Shown here piece after piece: positions 1 to 10,235 of a stretch of DNA of 64,000 nt. Under the pieces are notes generated by a model. It searched no databases and was not told the origin of the DNA. It was given only the letters and a program-made list of their open reading frames with translations. The translations under genes were made by a program, and so were the position numbers. The stretch comes from Diphasiastrum complanatum (lineage: Eukaryota > Streptophyta > Lycopodiopsida > Lycopodiales > Lycopodiaceae), in NCBI GenBank assembly GCA_029204225.1, contig CM055108.1, forward strand, positions 20,963,644 through 21,027,643, given 5' to 3'. The first letter of the stretch is position 1, and every line of letters begins with the position of its first letter.

Positions 1-1488
1 CCATGTATCTCCATGGATGAACCTCCATCACCACCTTGCCTTTGTAGATCTCCAATCCATGAAAGCCCTTGAGTGAATGAATGCCAAAATGATGTGTTCT
101 CTACTCCATTTGAATGAGCAAAACCTTAACTTGAATTACTTGAAGTATCTCCACAAAATTTGCATACAACCCTTGATCCTACTTTGTCAACAATTTGCCA
201 TTTTGCCAACACTAGGATGCTAGATCTTGAACTTTGTTCAAAAGTATACATATTGACCACTTCAATATCTTTCAAGATTTGAATGAATGCATGAATTGAT
301 CATAAAAACCAGCAATTATAACTATTCCATCTCCAAGATCCAAAGGATGCAAAACTATGGAACTGGTTTCATTGAATTTTGACAATTCGAACACATTGAC
401 ATGACAATGTTCATACATGATAATAAACAAGTAAGGTAGAGTAAAAGGACACTTCCTTGATGCTCCAAGAACCTCACTTGGACCTTCAAGAACCTGTAAA
501 CATAGATCCAAAATGCCTCCCCTTTGATGCTTTTGACTAGCTTCCAATTGCTACTTGCCTCTTGGTGTTGATGAAGCAATTCAAGATCAACATCTTGATC
601 TTCCAATAAAACATCAAGGACTTTGCATTTATAAACATCTTCAGATCTGAACCTCTGAAGATACTCCCTCTCAAACACATGATTTACATCCCACAAGATC
701 TCATCATTGCTTGATTTCAACCTTTCACTATAGTTAGTGAAAACAATGTCACCATCATAAACCAAAAGATAGATTTCTACAATTCTATCCAACATGAAGT
801 AGAGTAGATGAAGGTGAGTATCAAACCTAATCAAACCAGCCCATTTGAGGTCAAACCAAACCTCAATGAGCTCACCAATGAGATCTTCCTTGCCTTGGAG
901 AAATTGTCACTTGAGTTGTTCCATGTAGTCTTCTTCATCCAACATTTTGCCATCTTGATCATGCATGAACACTCCACCACAATCATAACATCCTTTGAGT
1001 TGATGAAGATATGTAAGATCCATTCCTTTGATCTTCCCAAGAGTCACTCTTCCTTTGACCTTTCCTTCACAAGACTCTCTCTTAATGATCACACCACAAA
1101 AGTTAGCAATCTCCCTCTTGATAGTTGCATCATAAGAAATAGAAGAATCTCGAACATTAGAAGCCATGAAAAGAATACATAGTACCTTCAGCAGAAGAAT
1201 GATTGAAGTACTTTTTCTTGTCAAACCTGGACTTCTAATCAATGATATAGGTAATGATAATGAACCCTCACTATCATTCACAAAAGCATCATTCAAAGTA
1301 CATCCTACTTTGAACACTTCACATTCATCTCTCCCTTTTGACTTGAGATCTTCCTCACCAAGTCTCATGATAGAACCTTTTGATCTACTTTCTTTATGAA
1401 TACATGTGACACCACTTGTTGCACAAATGACTTTCTTGGACTATAGACAAATATGAACCTATCTCTAAGTTGAGATTTCATCTTGGCC
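1..1488 (-). pseudogene. Accessory ORF X, copy 1 (non-pol ORF 3' of copia RT fragment)
   Basis: I do not recognise this protein family. One minus-strand frame stays open from about 1399 to about 500, broken only by a TGA at 907-909. A frameshift near 520-550 moves the rest into the frame of 272-547. The protein contains FDTHLHLLYFMLD, DGDIVFTN, LVKSIKGE and DLCLQVLEG-like blocks. The same blocks recur in copy 2 (35111-35714) and copy 3 (46646-47050). It lies on the sense strand directly after a truncated copia reverse transcriptase (ends at 1489) and runs off the left edge of the window. No D,D catalytic box, zinc knuckle or RNase H motif is visible, so it is not the missing half of pol. It could be a captured host gene fragment or a lineage-specific retroelement ORF. 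Confidence 0.6.
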
Positions 1489-2613
1489 TCAAAATTGCCA
1501 AATAAACAAACCTTTCGCTACCAGTCTAGCTTTGTACTTATGAATGGAACCATCTTGATTATATTTCAATCTATATATCCATTTACAAGTAAGAGGCTTC
1601 TTTCCATAAGTTAAATCAACAAGTTTCCAAGTTTGATTTTCCATTAATGCATCAAACTCTACTTGCATAGCTTTCCTCCAATATTGAGACTTATTTGCTT
1701 CCTCAAAACTAGTTGGTTCTTCAAGCATAGTAGTCAAGAAAGTATAAGAGTTGAGTAGTTGAGAATCTTCCCTTTGCTCCCCTTTGTCACTATAAGTGAG
1801 CCTTGATGGCTCAATCCTTGTCCTTGTTGATCTTCTTGTCACCCTTGGACTTGGAGTAGGTTCTACTTGGTCTTCATCTTCACGAAGCTCCTCCTCGGCC
1901 ATAGCATGATCATTGACAAGTTGAGTGTTTTTGGAAGTCACCTTTCCTTTGGCTTGGAGAGATTCATCAAAAAGTACATCTCTACTAGCAACAACTTTTT
2001 TTGTAATAGGATCATATATCCTATAGGCTTTCTTACTTTCACTATAACCAACAAAGATGCCTTTGAAAGAAGTGGCATCTTCCTTTTTCCTTGTTTCTAA
2101 GGGAATATGTACATAACAAGTACATCCAAAAACTTTCAAATCACTAAGATTTGGCTTTCTGCCAAACAATACTTCATAAGGTGTAAGTCCTTTAATGGCA
2201 CTATTAGTCATTCTATTACAAAGAAAATTTGCACATAAAATAGCTTCTCCCCAAAATGAAATAGAAAGAGATGCATCTAATCTCATAGCTTTAGCACACT
2301 CACATAGTGTCCTATTCTTTCTCTCAGCTACTCCATTTTGTTGTGGAGTATATGTACAAGTAAACTCTCTCTTTATGCCATTAGTTTCACAAAACTCTTT
2401 CATCCTATTGGAGATGTACTCCCCTCCATTATCACTTCTTAATACTTTCAAGAGAGTATTAAGTTGCTTTTCCACAAGAGTTTTGAACTTTACAAAGGAC
2501 TCAAAAACTTCACTTTTCTTAGACAAGAGATAAACCCAAGAGTATCTTGATTTATCATCAATAAAAGTGACATACATTAGAGCTCCACCATTCATGTGAA
2601 AATGAATGAACAT
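1489..2613 (-). pseudogene. Copia family A integrase core and start of reverse transcriptase
   Basis: The product is the part of a Ty1/copia polyprotein that inserts element cDNA. The integrase core shows TFIDDKSRYSWVYLL, then RSDNGGEYIS, then PQQNGVAERKNRT, giving the D, D and E catalytic acids in order. GYSESKKAYRIYDP and SRDVLFDE follow. The RT N-terminus is present (W..AM..E...L..NQTWKLV, then KARLVAKG) but stops abruptly at 1489, where ORF X begins. The preceding ORF (2558-3181) ends in a different frame, so a small indel near 2590-2610 separates the GAG-pre-integrase and integrase parts. This is a non-functional fossil. Confidence 0.9.
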
Positions 2614-3181
2614 CCGAGTGTATAAGGCTAAGAGGAGAGTTAGATCTTATCAAAGATTTCTTGAAAGGAAGGTTATGAGATTTGGAGAGTCCACAAGCTT
2701 CACAAAGCTTGCCACACTTGGATATGGTTTTGGGAATTCCTCTTGCTAGCTCCTTTGTCACCATGGTCTCCATAGCTTTGTAGTTAGGATGGCCTAACCT
2801 TTTGTGCCATAATTTCACTTGAGTGAGCTCCTCCCTTGCCATGTTCACACTTCCAACCATCACATTAGCATCCAATTTGAATAACCTCCCTTGCTTGAAA
2901 CCACTAGCAATACATTTTTCATCTTTCAAGATAGAACATGCTCCATGCTTGAAATGCACATCTAATCCATTATCCATAAGTTGTCCTACACTCAACAAGT
3001 TCTTTGTAATTGAAGGTACATAAAGAACATTGTCTAGATCTACTTTTTTAGATGATCCTAGACATAAAGGAATGGATCCAACACCTACAATCTCACATTC
3101 TTGATCACTTGCAGTGAAGATAAATCTCTTAGAACTATTGTAAGAAAGTAGATTAGAAAAGTAGTCTTTTTGGTGAGTCAT
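2558..3181 (-). pseudogene. Copia family A GAG-pre-integrase (zinc-binding N-domain of integrase)
   Basis: The sequence carries the copia block YVPSITKNLLSVGQLMD, then LWHKRLGHPNYKAM, then CGKLCEACG. These give the H-H-C-C zinc-binding residues of the integrase N-terminal domain. It ends in LIHSDV, just before the integrase core. Its first 19 residues repeat the last 19 of the upstream gag/protease ORF because of a 56-bp tandem duplication (3125-3236). The same protein block recurs at 36846-37215, with a short piece at 43262-43430. Confidence 0.9.
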
Positions 3182-3236
3182 CTCTTAGAACTATTGTAAG
3201 AAAGTAGATTAGAAAAGTAGTCTTTTTGGTGAGTCA
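3125..3236. repeat. 56-bp perfect tandem duplication inside copia pol
   Basis: The 56 bases at 3125-3180 are repeated exactly at 3181-3236. Because 56 is not a multiple of three, the duplication shifts the reading frame of the polyprotein between protease and GAG-pre-integrase. It fully accounts for the 19 shared residues of the two neighbouring ORFs. The two copies are identical, so the duplication is young compared with the other damage. Confidence 0.97.
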
Positions 3237-4251
3237 TCTGAGAGCTTGCCCCACTATCAATCCACCAAGTGTCTTGATTAGATGTTTGTGGTGAGGATAC
3301 CATCAAAGATAGATTGCCTTCTTCCTCCTCCTCAAGCACAAGATTGCCTTGATTGTCCTTCTCTTGGGCATTCTTCTTCTTGTAGCACTCGGATGCAAAA
3401 TGTCCCTTTTTTCCACAAAAGAAACACTTTAGCTTCTTCTTGTCCTTCTTGCTCTTGCCTTTGGAACTTGACGCTCCATCTTTGTTCTCCATCTCCATGT
3501 CTTGAGTCTTCTTGGATGGAAACTTCTTCTTCTTGCCTTTCAAAGAAAAGTTAGCTTTTTCATCACCATCATTCAAAGATAAGGAACTCATCCTACTTTT
3601 GATATGAAGCATTCTACTCTCCTCACTAACAAGCACATTTTGAAGTTTTTCAATACTAGGAAGTGAATCTTGAATAGCAAAGGTTTGAACAAGATTGGAA
3701 TAATCATCTCCTAATCCATTCAAAATGATTTGAGCTAATTCATCATCTTTGATTTTATCATCTATAGAAGACAACTCTTTATTCAAAGATTTGATCCTAA
3801 AGACATAATTTTGGGCACTTTCACTACTTCCTTTCATGCTTTGAAGGATTTGATTCCTAACCATGAGTATCCTTGAAGTGTTCTTGGATCCATAAATGGC
3901 TTTTAATGAATCCCATGCCTCTTTGGATGTGGTACAAGATGAGATTTCTTTCAAAAGTTCATTACTTACATTCATTTTTATGCAATGTAATGCAACTCTA
4001 CATCTCTTTTTGTACTTAGCCAATTCAACTCCTCCTTGAGGTTCTACTTCCACCTCAAGTACTATGTCATAAAGATCATGAAGTACAAGCAAAGACTCCA
4101 TTCGAACTATCCAAGTAGCATAATTAGTGGATGTAAGTCTTTCACTAGCTTCAAGCAAAAAACCACCCATTGATGCCATTTTTGAATGTGAAAAAGCACT
4201 AGAAACTCTTATGGTTTCTCTAAGAGATCTGAACCTAAAGTCTTCTAGCAA
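3178..4251 (-). pseudogene. Copia family A gag with zinc knuckle and start of protease
   Basis: Gag packages the element RNA and the aspartic protease cleaves the polyprotein. The N-terminal 230 residues match the copia gag fold (UBN2 type): ATWIVRMESLLV, then EAWDSLKAIYGS. A CX2CX4HX4C knuckle follows (CFFCGKKGHFASEC), then a lysine-rich linker and the protease active-site block WWIDSGASS. The reading frame ends just after the protease start, at the tandem duplication. The first ATG of a gag-like protein is probably Met25 (MASMGGF), because the residues before it correspond to leader. It lies 517 bp downstream of the primer site. Confidence 0.9.
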
Positions 4252-4768
4252 TTTAGAAAGCTTATAGACTCAATCATATCACTCATGAACCAATCTAGAA
4301 TGATGGAAATTTAGATTCTACTCTCAACCTTGCAAAATCACTCCTTAATCTATGATTTTTAGCAATTTCTCTCTTCAACTTCAACATACAATCAAAAAAT
4401 CAGAGTAGATCAATTAATGCACCTCATTCAAGCTTCAATTTTAATTTTTTGGCTGATCTAATCCAAGAACTAATCAAGGGATTAGACTCTCTATAGAAAA
4501 TGCTTGATTTTGCACCAAAAATCACTCAAATTGGGTATGTGAGTCAAATTCTACAAATTTTTGAAATTTATCAGTCAAAACCGGAGATGTACGGCCTCAC
4601 ACGTGTGAAAAGGGTTCCTACAGCCCACAACAAGATCTGGACCAAAACTTTTGAGAATAGCTATCAAATCCAACCTGCTACACAAAATTTCACTAGTTTC
4701 CAAAAAACTGCTAATTTTGGCTTTGATTTGGATTAACCCTATCAATTTCAACAAAAACTCTTGTACTA
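4252..4768 (-). other. Untranslated leader of copia family A element
   Basis: This 517-bp AT-rich stretch separates the primer site from gag. Much of it is repeated on the plus strand at 62872-63300, downstream of the second family A LTR. It includes a TTTCACACRTGTGA-like motif. No ORF of note is present. Confidence 0.75.
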
Positions 4769-4781
4769 GGCTCTGATACCA
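4769..4781 (-). promoter_or_regulatory. Primer binding site (initiator-Met tRNA type)
   Basis: On the minus strand the bases read TGGTATCAGAGCC, the standard copia primer site complementary to the 3' end of initiator tRNA-Met. It abuts the LTR end (CACA) with no gap. It fixes both the element orientation and the LTR boundary. Confidence 0.95.
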
Positions 4782-5614
4782 TGTGGAAAAGGTACAAAAA
4801 GGACCAAGAGTGGATCTTAATCTGATCCTCAAGAGGGATTGGTTGTCAGATTACTTGATCTATCAATCTACTTGAGATTAAGATCAATCTAGATCAATTC
4901 TAGACACAAAATCCTAACAAGAACAATCATTAATTGAAGGTAGGTGTACTTTCTGGTTTCCCACGTGTGAAACCCTGTCTGAGTACGGACTCCAACCTGA
5001 AAATCAAGTACACATTGATAGCACCTCAAAACAATCAAAACAAATGTAGACAAATGGAGAGAATCACTCAAAATTGCTTCCAAAACCAAGATTGGTGTCT
5101 CACAATGATTATGGCCAAATGTGGCTCTATATATACAATAAGTGGGAGCTCGTGGTACTAATCATCCCTTTGATCCCACATGCATGAAGGTGCTTTGTCA
5201 TATGATGATTCATCCTGCAAAACTGACACTTGGACAAAACCTTCTATTTTGAGCACTTTTGGTCCATTTTCCTTCTATATGGAGATCTAATTGAAAATCT
5301 TCTAGAAGTCAAAATTTGTCTACTTCAGCTTATTCCACATGTGTGAGCTGTCCTATACACATGGGATGTGACACCTAACCAAAGGATGTGGCTCATGCAA
5401 TCAATAGATTGATGCCATGTGTCATATGTCTAAAAAACTAGTTTTTGGCCTTTTTAGCCACTAGAACTTGAATTAAATCATATGTACAACCTATATGATT
5501 ATGGTACATGACAAGTACACTATTTTCACACATGGGAACAGACTCCACACATGTGTAATCATACTATATACAAGATTTTTGGCCTCTACCAAGCTTATTT
5601 TTGCATTTTTCACA
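4782..5614 (-). repeat. 5' LTR of copia family A (833 bp)
   Basis: The LTR begins TGTGAAAAAT and ends ACCTTTTCCACA in element orientation, and abuts the primer site. It is homologous over its whole length to the plus-strand LTR at 62032-62858. A TATATATA-like box is seen at about 5132-5140 on the minus strand. The LTR carries several CACRTGTG palindromes. The partner 3' LTR is not in the window. Confidence 0.9.
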
Positions 5615-6640
5615 CTTTTCTCTCAATAAATGATGGATGTAGCGCAGGCATCCCAAAGGGAGCCGGGAACCACGACTTAGTTTCTTAGCCTTCAACTCTT
5701 GCCGACCAAACCCACTTGACGTACAAGTAGCCAACTCGCCAACAACGATCAGACTTAACCAACTGGAAGTTCAAAAACAGCATTGAGATCCAACTTGGCG
5801 CCATGCCAGATCGGGGGCCCCGAAGTGGGTGACTTCCCTCCGAGCCAGCCGCCCGACATACATCAAACTTAACCAACTCAAAGCTTCATTACAAACAAGT
5901 AACATCCATTCCAAGCAAGCGGTCTGACTTACATCGGACTTAACCAATTGAAAGCTTCGTCACGAGCGCTGGAAGCCAACCCAGCGCCACGCCAGACTGG
6001 ACAGCCATAAACAGGTAACTTCCACCCAAGCAAGCCATCCAACTCAGCCGACAGGTTAGAGCCTGTTCCCCAAGAGCTTAACCCATTCACGTTCATGCAA
6101 GGAACACTCAGAACCACAAGCCACGACAGATATGGAGACAACCAGTTCCTGGACCAAATGGTCCTGACAGCATACCGCTGGCGCCACGGAGCGAATGGTC
6201 CCAACGGCATATCGCTGGCGTCCCGGGATACGACCCTCAGCTATGTGCCAAATTAAAAAGTTTGAAGCGGCCTTACAACTGGCGCTTTTACTGAAAACTG
6301 ATACCCAGAAGGTAATCAGAGTCAGTTTGAGAAAAATCCCACTTTATTGATAAATCTGAGAAGGCTACATTTCAAGTGTGTGACCGACCCTAGTCTTCGG
6401 GGCACTGGCATGCCAAGGCGAGTGCCAGGACAACATTCCAGCAAGGGACGCTGAGACTTGGTTGGAGCTCACCCTGAGTCGCAACCCGCACTCCCCTATA
6501 GTATTGGTGGGATTCCCCACCTCCCCTCATACCAAGTACTCTACCCAGGCTGATAAAGCACATTTTTCTCTCTCTAAGATTTTTTCTCTCTAGAATTTAT
6601 TGATCTCCAAGCTTCCTTTAATCATGCCTAGATCGTGTGA
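5615..6640. repeat. GC-richer non-coding tract with internal repeats, probable gypsy LTR
   Basis: No coding sequence is seen. Similar blocks recur around 5752, 5870 and 5930 (ACTTAACCAAYT followed by GAAAGCTTC-like sequence). A second pair, ATGGTCC then GCATA then CGCTGGCG, occurs at 6160-6185 and 6195-6220. Base composition differs clearly from the copia DNA on either side. Its position just upstream of a gypsy-like primer site (about 6752) suggests the LTR of a gypsy element, but I could not find the second LTR. Confidence 0.4.
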
Positions 6641-6709
6641 GGTGATTGCACATCGATCTGAGCTCTCTGGACTTCGCTAGAACCGATCAAAGATTTTCAG
6701 CCATAGGAA

Positions 6710-6795
6710 CTTGGCGCCGGCTGGATTCTGGTCATAGTGGTGCCGGGAGCGGCGCTGGCGCCGGTGGCGCTGGGGACAATGCTGGCGCCAGAAGT
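6710..6795 (+). promoter_or_regulatory. GGCGCC-rich gypsy-like primer binding site region
   Basis: The sequence TGGCGCCGGTGGCGCTGGGG begins near 6752 and resembles the TGGCGCCGTTGCCGGGGA primer site of many plant gypsy elements. A second partial match, TTGGCGCCGG, lies at about 6710, so the site may have been duplicated locally. A copia reverse transcriptase fragment follows at about 6870, so the gypsy element is truncated. Confidence 0.4.
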
Positions 6796-6864
6796 AAAGC
6801 TTGTAAATGTAGCTTTACAACAATGGATAATTGCCAATTTAGGCCTCAAACTAGCTAGGAAATG

Positions 6865-8041
6865 TTGACAATCAACCAGGAGAATTCGAAGTCATAGGCC
6901 AAGAGCACAAAGTGTGCAAGCTGCACAAAGCAATCTACGAATCTAAAGCAAGCTGCAAGAGCATGGTTCGAAAGAATCAACTCTTATCTCATTCAATTGG
7001 ATTTTGCAGGCAATTCAGCTGACTATAATGTTTATTCCAAGCATATGGGTGTCCATTCAGTCCACATAGCTCTTTATGTAGACGATGCATTCATTTTGTC
7101 TAATGACACTTCTATACTGCACACTACTAAGAGTGATTTGTCAAACGAATTTGACATGACTGATTTAGGTGTTGTTCATTCTTTGCTAGGAATTCACATT
7201 ACTAAAAATAGACTTCAAAAGAAGATCTACCTTAGCCAACAAGCATATCTAAAAGGCATTTTAAAAAATTTTCATATATCTGATTGCAAACCAATTGATA
7301 CTCCAATGGATCCAAGTATATTATTGACTAAACCTACTTGTGCTGATTTTGATAGTGAAGTACTCGACATAGTGAAGTACCCTTATCATTCACTTATAGA
7401 ATCTTTAATGTATGCAATCCTATATACTAGACCAGATCTAGCATACACTATTAGCACGTTAAGCCAATTCATGTCTAATCCTAGGATCTCTCATTGAAAA
7501 GCATTAAAGAGAGTGATAAGATATATTCAGAAAAGTTTAGATGACATTTTATCTTATGATGGAAGTGTTATCAACCCACTCGTCCTGCAAGGCTACTCCG
7601 ATTCAGATTGGGGAGGAACAGTCCTCTACCAGAAAATCTACCTCTGGGTTCTGTTTCCATCTGGCGGCAGGGGGAATGATTTCGTGGAACTCAAAAAAGC
7701 TCAGTCGTGCCTTCTTCGACCGAGGCAGAGTACATCGTTGCATGCCAAGCTTTAAAAAAAGTTGTATGGATTAAGTTATTACTTCATGACTTACATCACA
7801 CTCAATTCAATGCTACCACCATTCTGTGTGACAACTTGAGTTGTATTTCACTATCATTGAATCCCAAATTTCATGGCAAGTCTAAGCACATAGAAATCCA
7901 GTATCATTTCATTCGGAAGAAAGTTTTCTCAGGGCAAGTGATCCTTCAATACTGCTCCACAATAGAAATGGTTGTAGACATCTTCACCAAAGCGCTTCCT
8001 AGGATCAAGCATCAAAAGGTTTCAGCATGCTGAACCTGACA
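6865..8041 (+). pseudogene. Copia RT C-terminal half and RNase H remnant
   Basis: The fragment starts in the palm of RT (VCKLHKAIY), shifts frame near 6945, and continues through the ALYVDDAF box (the Y-V-D-D catalytic motif). It then runs through DLGVVHSLLGI, YLKGIL and TRPDLAYTISTLSQFM. RNase H follows in two more frames: SYDG to SDSDWGG, then SSTEAEYI, LCDNLSCISL, SKHIEIQYHF and VVDIFTKALP. At least three frameshifts and one stop (TGA after RISH) are present. A purine run and an LTR start at 8079 follow in the expected place. Confidence 0.9.
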
Positions 8042-8078
8042 AAGATACCAAGGCACCAACCGTGACCTTAAGGGAGAC

Positions 8079-8300
8079 TGTTGGAAATTAGGTTCACAGT
8101 TGTCTCCTTGGTGAATACTAATTTCCATTTCAAGATTTTTCCTGCATGTTTACTGATCTTTGATCTAGGATCAGATGAAACCTATTTTAGATTCTATATC
8201 TGCTCATCTGATACCTATAGGAATCACAACTCAGATAGCTGAACTATTTGAAGAACAACTACATCGGGCTTCAAGCTGATAAATTTGATGTCATTCACTA
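8079..8300 (+). repeat. Start of the 3' LTR of the copia remnant
   Basis: A purine-rich tract (AAGGGAGAC at 8070-8078) is followed by TGTTGGAAATTAGG, a typical LTR start. About 66 bp of it (8098-8165) recur in inverted orientation at 9941-10006. The right end of this LTR is not recognisable, and 8300-8420 holds nothing I can name. Confidence 0.65.
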
Positions 8301-8419
8301 TGCAGCTGTGGATTGAGGCTACCATCATCACAATGCAATCTGTAGTCAATGTTCAAATTTGACACCCGTCATGCCCTTCAAATGCCAAGTTGGATGTATT
8401 TGACAGACACTTATAATTT

Positions 8420-9037
8420 TAGTCCGTCAACATTAAAGTGCACAATCTCTTTAAAACTGTCATCAACTAAATTATCACAATGCATATAAGAAAGTGATCT
8501 TGTCCAAATCGACTATGCCACAGAATAACATTATCATTTATATTTTCATTAGAGATACTAGCTAATGCAACTAAATTAGAGAGTGCATAAAGATTTCTGA
8601 CTCTAGTGCATGTAGTCAGAGTAGTATCTTCATCAAAGATTGTACACTTCTCAGATGATAAGTAACAATGTAGCCCTCATTAGTCATCTTAGAAACTAAC
8701 AATAGGTTCTTTGACAATTGAGGTACATGAAGAACATTGGTGACATAAATAGAAAGATCATTGTTGAAAGTGATCTTGACTATCTCTTTGCCTTCAACGT
8801 GTATGGTGCTTGAATCTCCGAGGTAGATGAATCGATCTCTACTGTAAGCTGCATACTCGGTAAATCATTCCTTGTGAGAGGTCGTGTGTGGTTAGACTCC
8901 TCCAATGTGGTCGAATTCAAGGAGAAAGATACAGAGCTGCTGTCTAGGTACCAGCTATCATGGTCTTCGTTGCCACTGTTGTAAGCCATTAATAGCTGTG
9001 TATCTTTCTCCTTGAATTCGGCCACATTGGAGGAGTC
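8420..9037 (-). pseudogene. Copia protease / GAG-pre-integrase remnant with inverted insertion
   Basis: In the minus direction the protease block SWYLDS appears at about 8950. It is followed, after an 18-codon intrusion, by NDLPSMQLTVEI and a degraded NVLHVPQLSKNLL-type block around 8700-8750. The intrusion is an inverted copy of the element's own DNA (see 8895-9037). The region is riddled with stops and non-coding now. The upstream zinc-knuckle part is not recognisable. Confidence 0.7.
8895..9037. repeat. Imperfect inverted repeat, arms about 45 bp
   Basis: The left arm 8895-8939 is the reverse complement of 8994-9037 with two or three mismatches. The spacer is 54 bp. The right arm is the original coding copy and the left arm is an inverted duplicate dropped into the protease active-site region, replacing the expected Gly-Ala after Asp-Ser. 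Confidence 0.9.
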
Positions 9038-9059
9038 TGACTGCTGTTGTTGTTGCTTC

Positions 9060-9940
9060 TTTGCCTCGTTGTAGATGTGGATACAAGAGCAACAAAATCA
9101 TGCAAGTTCCTTAGGCGTCAAAGATAGCCATTGTCTGATCAAAAATTGAGGAGTCATAGACGTCTGTGTTATGATCAGAGTGAGTAAACAAGCGTGATCA
9201 AAAAGTAATGAAGTGCATTCAAATCAAAGTAAGCATTCATCTACATTATACACAGATAGAAAAGCCTATTGCTGTTATATTACACTGAAGCACAACAAAT
9301 GACAATTACAACTAGAATGACGACGTACTCATGGATGGAGCATCACATAGAATGTGCTGGGATGATCCATTTATAGATTGCATCCATGTATCAATTACAA
9401 TAATTGTCATCTAATTAGGCAAGCCGTTGTACTTGGAAGTATTTGGCTTGTGATGACAACTATACAATGTGTACACGGTCAATGAGTAGGGAATGTTGAC
9501 GCGGATGAGGACGTTGCAAATTCTCTCACTTTGCATTTTTCAGGAAGTGAATTTCTCTCACTTTGCATTTTTTGAGAATTGATTTTCTTACTTCGCATTT
9601 TTTGGGAAGTGGCTGGCAATGTTCCTCTTTGAAAATAGTTTAACTTATGAAATAGATGACCTTGGGGAACTACACATAAGGTTAACTTTTGAACTAATTG
9701 CACATAAGTTAACTTTTTTAAAGCCGAAGGTAAGTGTCGCATTTTTTTGGGAAAGTGCAAAAAATGTGAACTGTGTGATACTTAGTGTATTTTTGCAGAC
9801 CGTTGAAAAAGTAATGTATTTCTGCAACCTTGTTCTAAATGCTAGTTTGTGGAAGTCCTTGAAGAAGGCCAAGTCTTCAATGGTCTTCAAAAAGTTGAAC
9901 TTAATATTTGAACATGGAGAATAATAGGATTGGTTATCCA
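9060..9940. other. Non-coding stretch with short CACTTTGCATTTTT repeats
   Basis: No gene is supported. Three related units of about 30 bp lie at 9522-9614, each built on CACTTYGCATTTTT followed by GAAGTG or GAATTG. Similar TTTTCGC and GCATTTTT words recur in the family B LTRs at 13930-14080 and 17180-17400, so this may be a degraded LTR. The ORF translations here follow the repeats and look spurious. Confidence 0.5.
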
Positions 9941-10006
9941 TCAAAGATCAGTAAACATGCAGGAAGAATCTTGAAATAGAAATTAGTATTCACTAAGGAG
10001 ACAACT
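9941..10006 (-). repeat. Inverted copy of the 8079 LTR
   Basis: The reverse complement of this 66-bp segment matches 8098-8165 (AGTTGTCTCCTTRGTGAATA and onward) with few differences. It marks the edge of a second, oppositely oriented LTR of the same copia family. Confidence 0.85.
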
Positions 10007-10235
10007 CTGATCGGGCCCTTTGACTTCGTCAAAGGCACCGTGGCATGATTTCAAAGTGCTAGTTTTGTTTTTCATGAATTTGCAAACCACTGACCAATTT
10101 GAAAGTGCAATATAAAAAATAAAATACAATGCAAGATGAATGACTGAAACAACACATATTACAAAATTCAATACAACTTTTCTTGAACAAAGAGAGTATT
10201 TTATACAGATGTCAAAATTGGTACAATTCAGTATA

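Noticed and set aside
2558-3240. Programmed frameshift between gag and pol
   Set aside because: The overlap of the two ORFs is caused by an exact 56-bp tandem duplication, and related copies have no such overlap.
7541-7774. ORF overlapping copia RNase H in another frame
   Set aside because: It is part of the same frameshifted RNase H, and I treated it within the 6865-8041 remnant.
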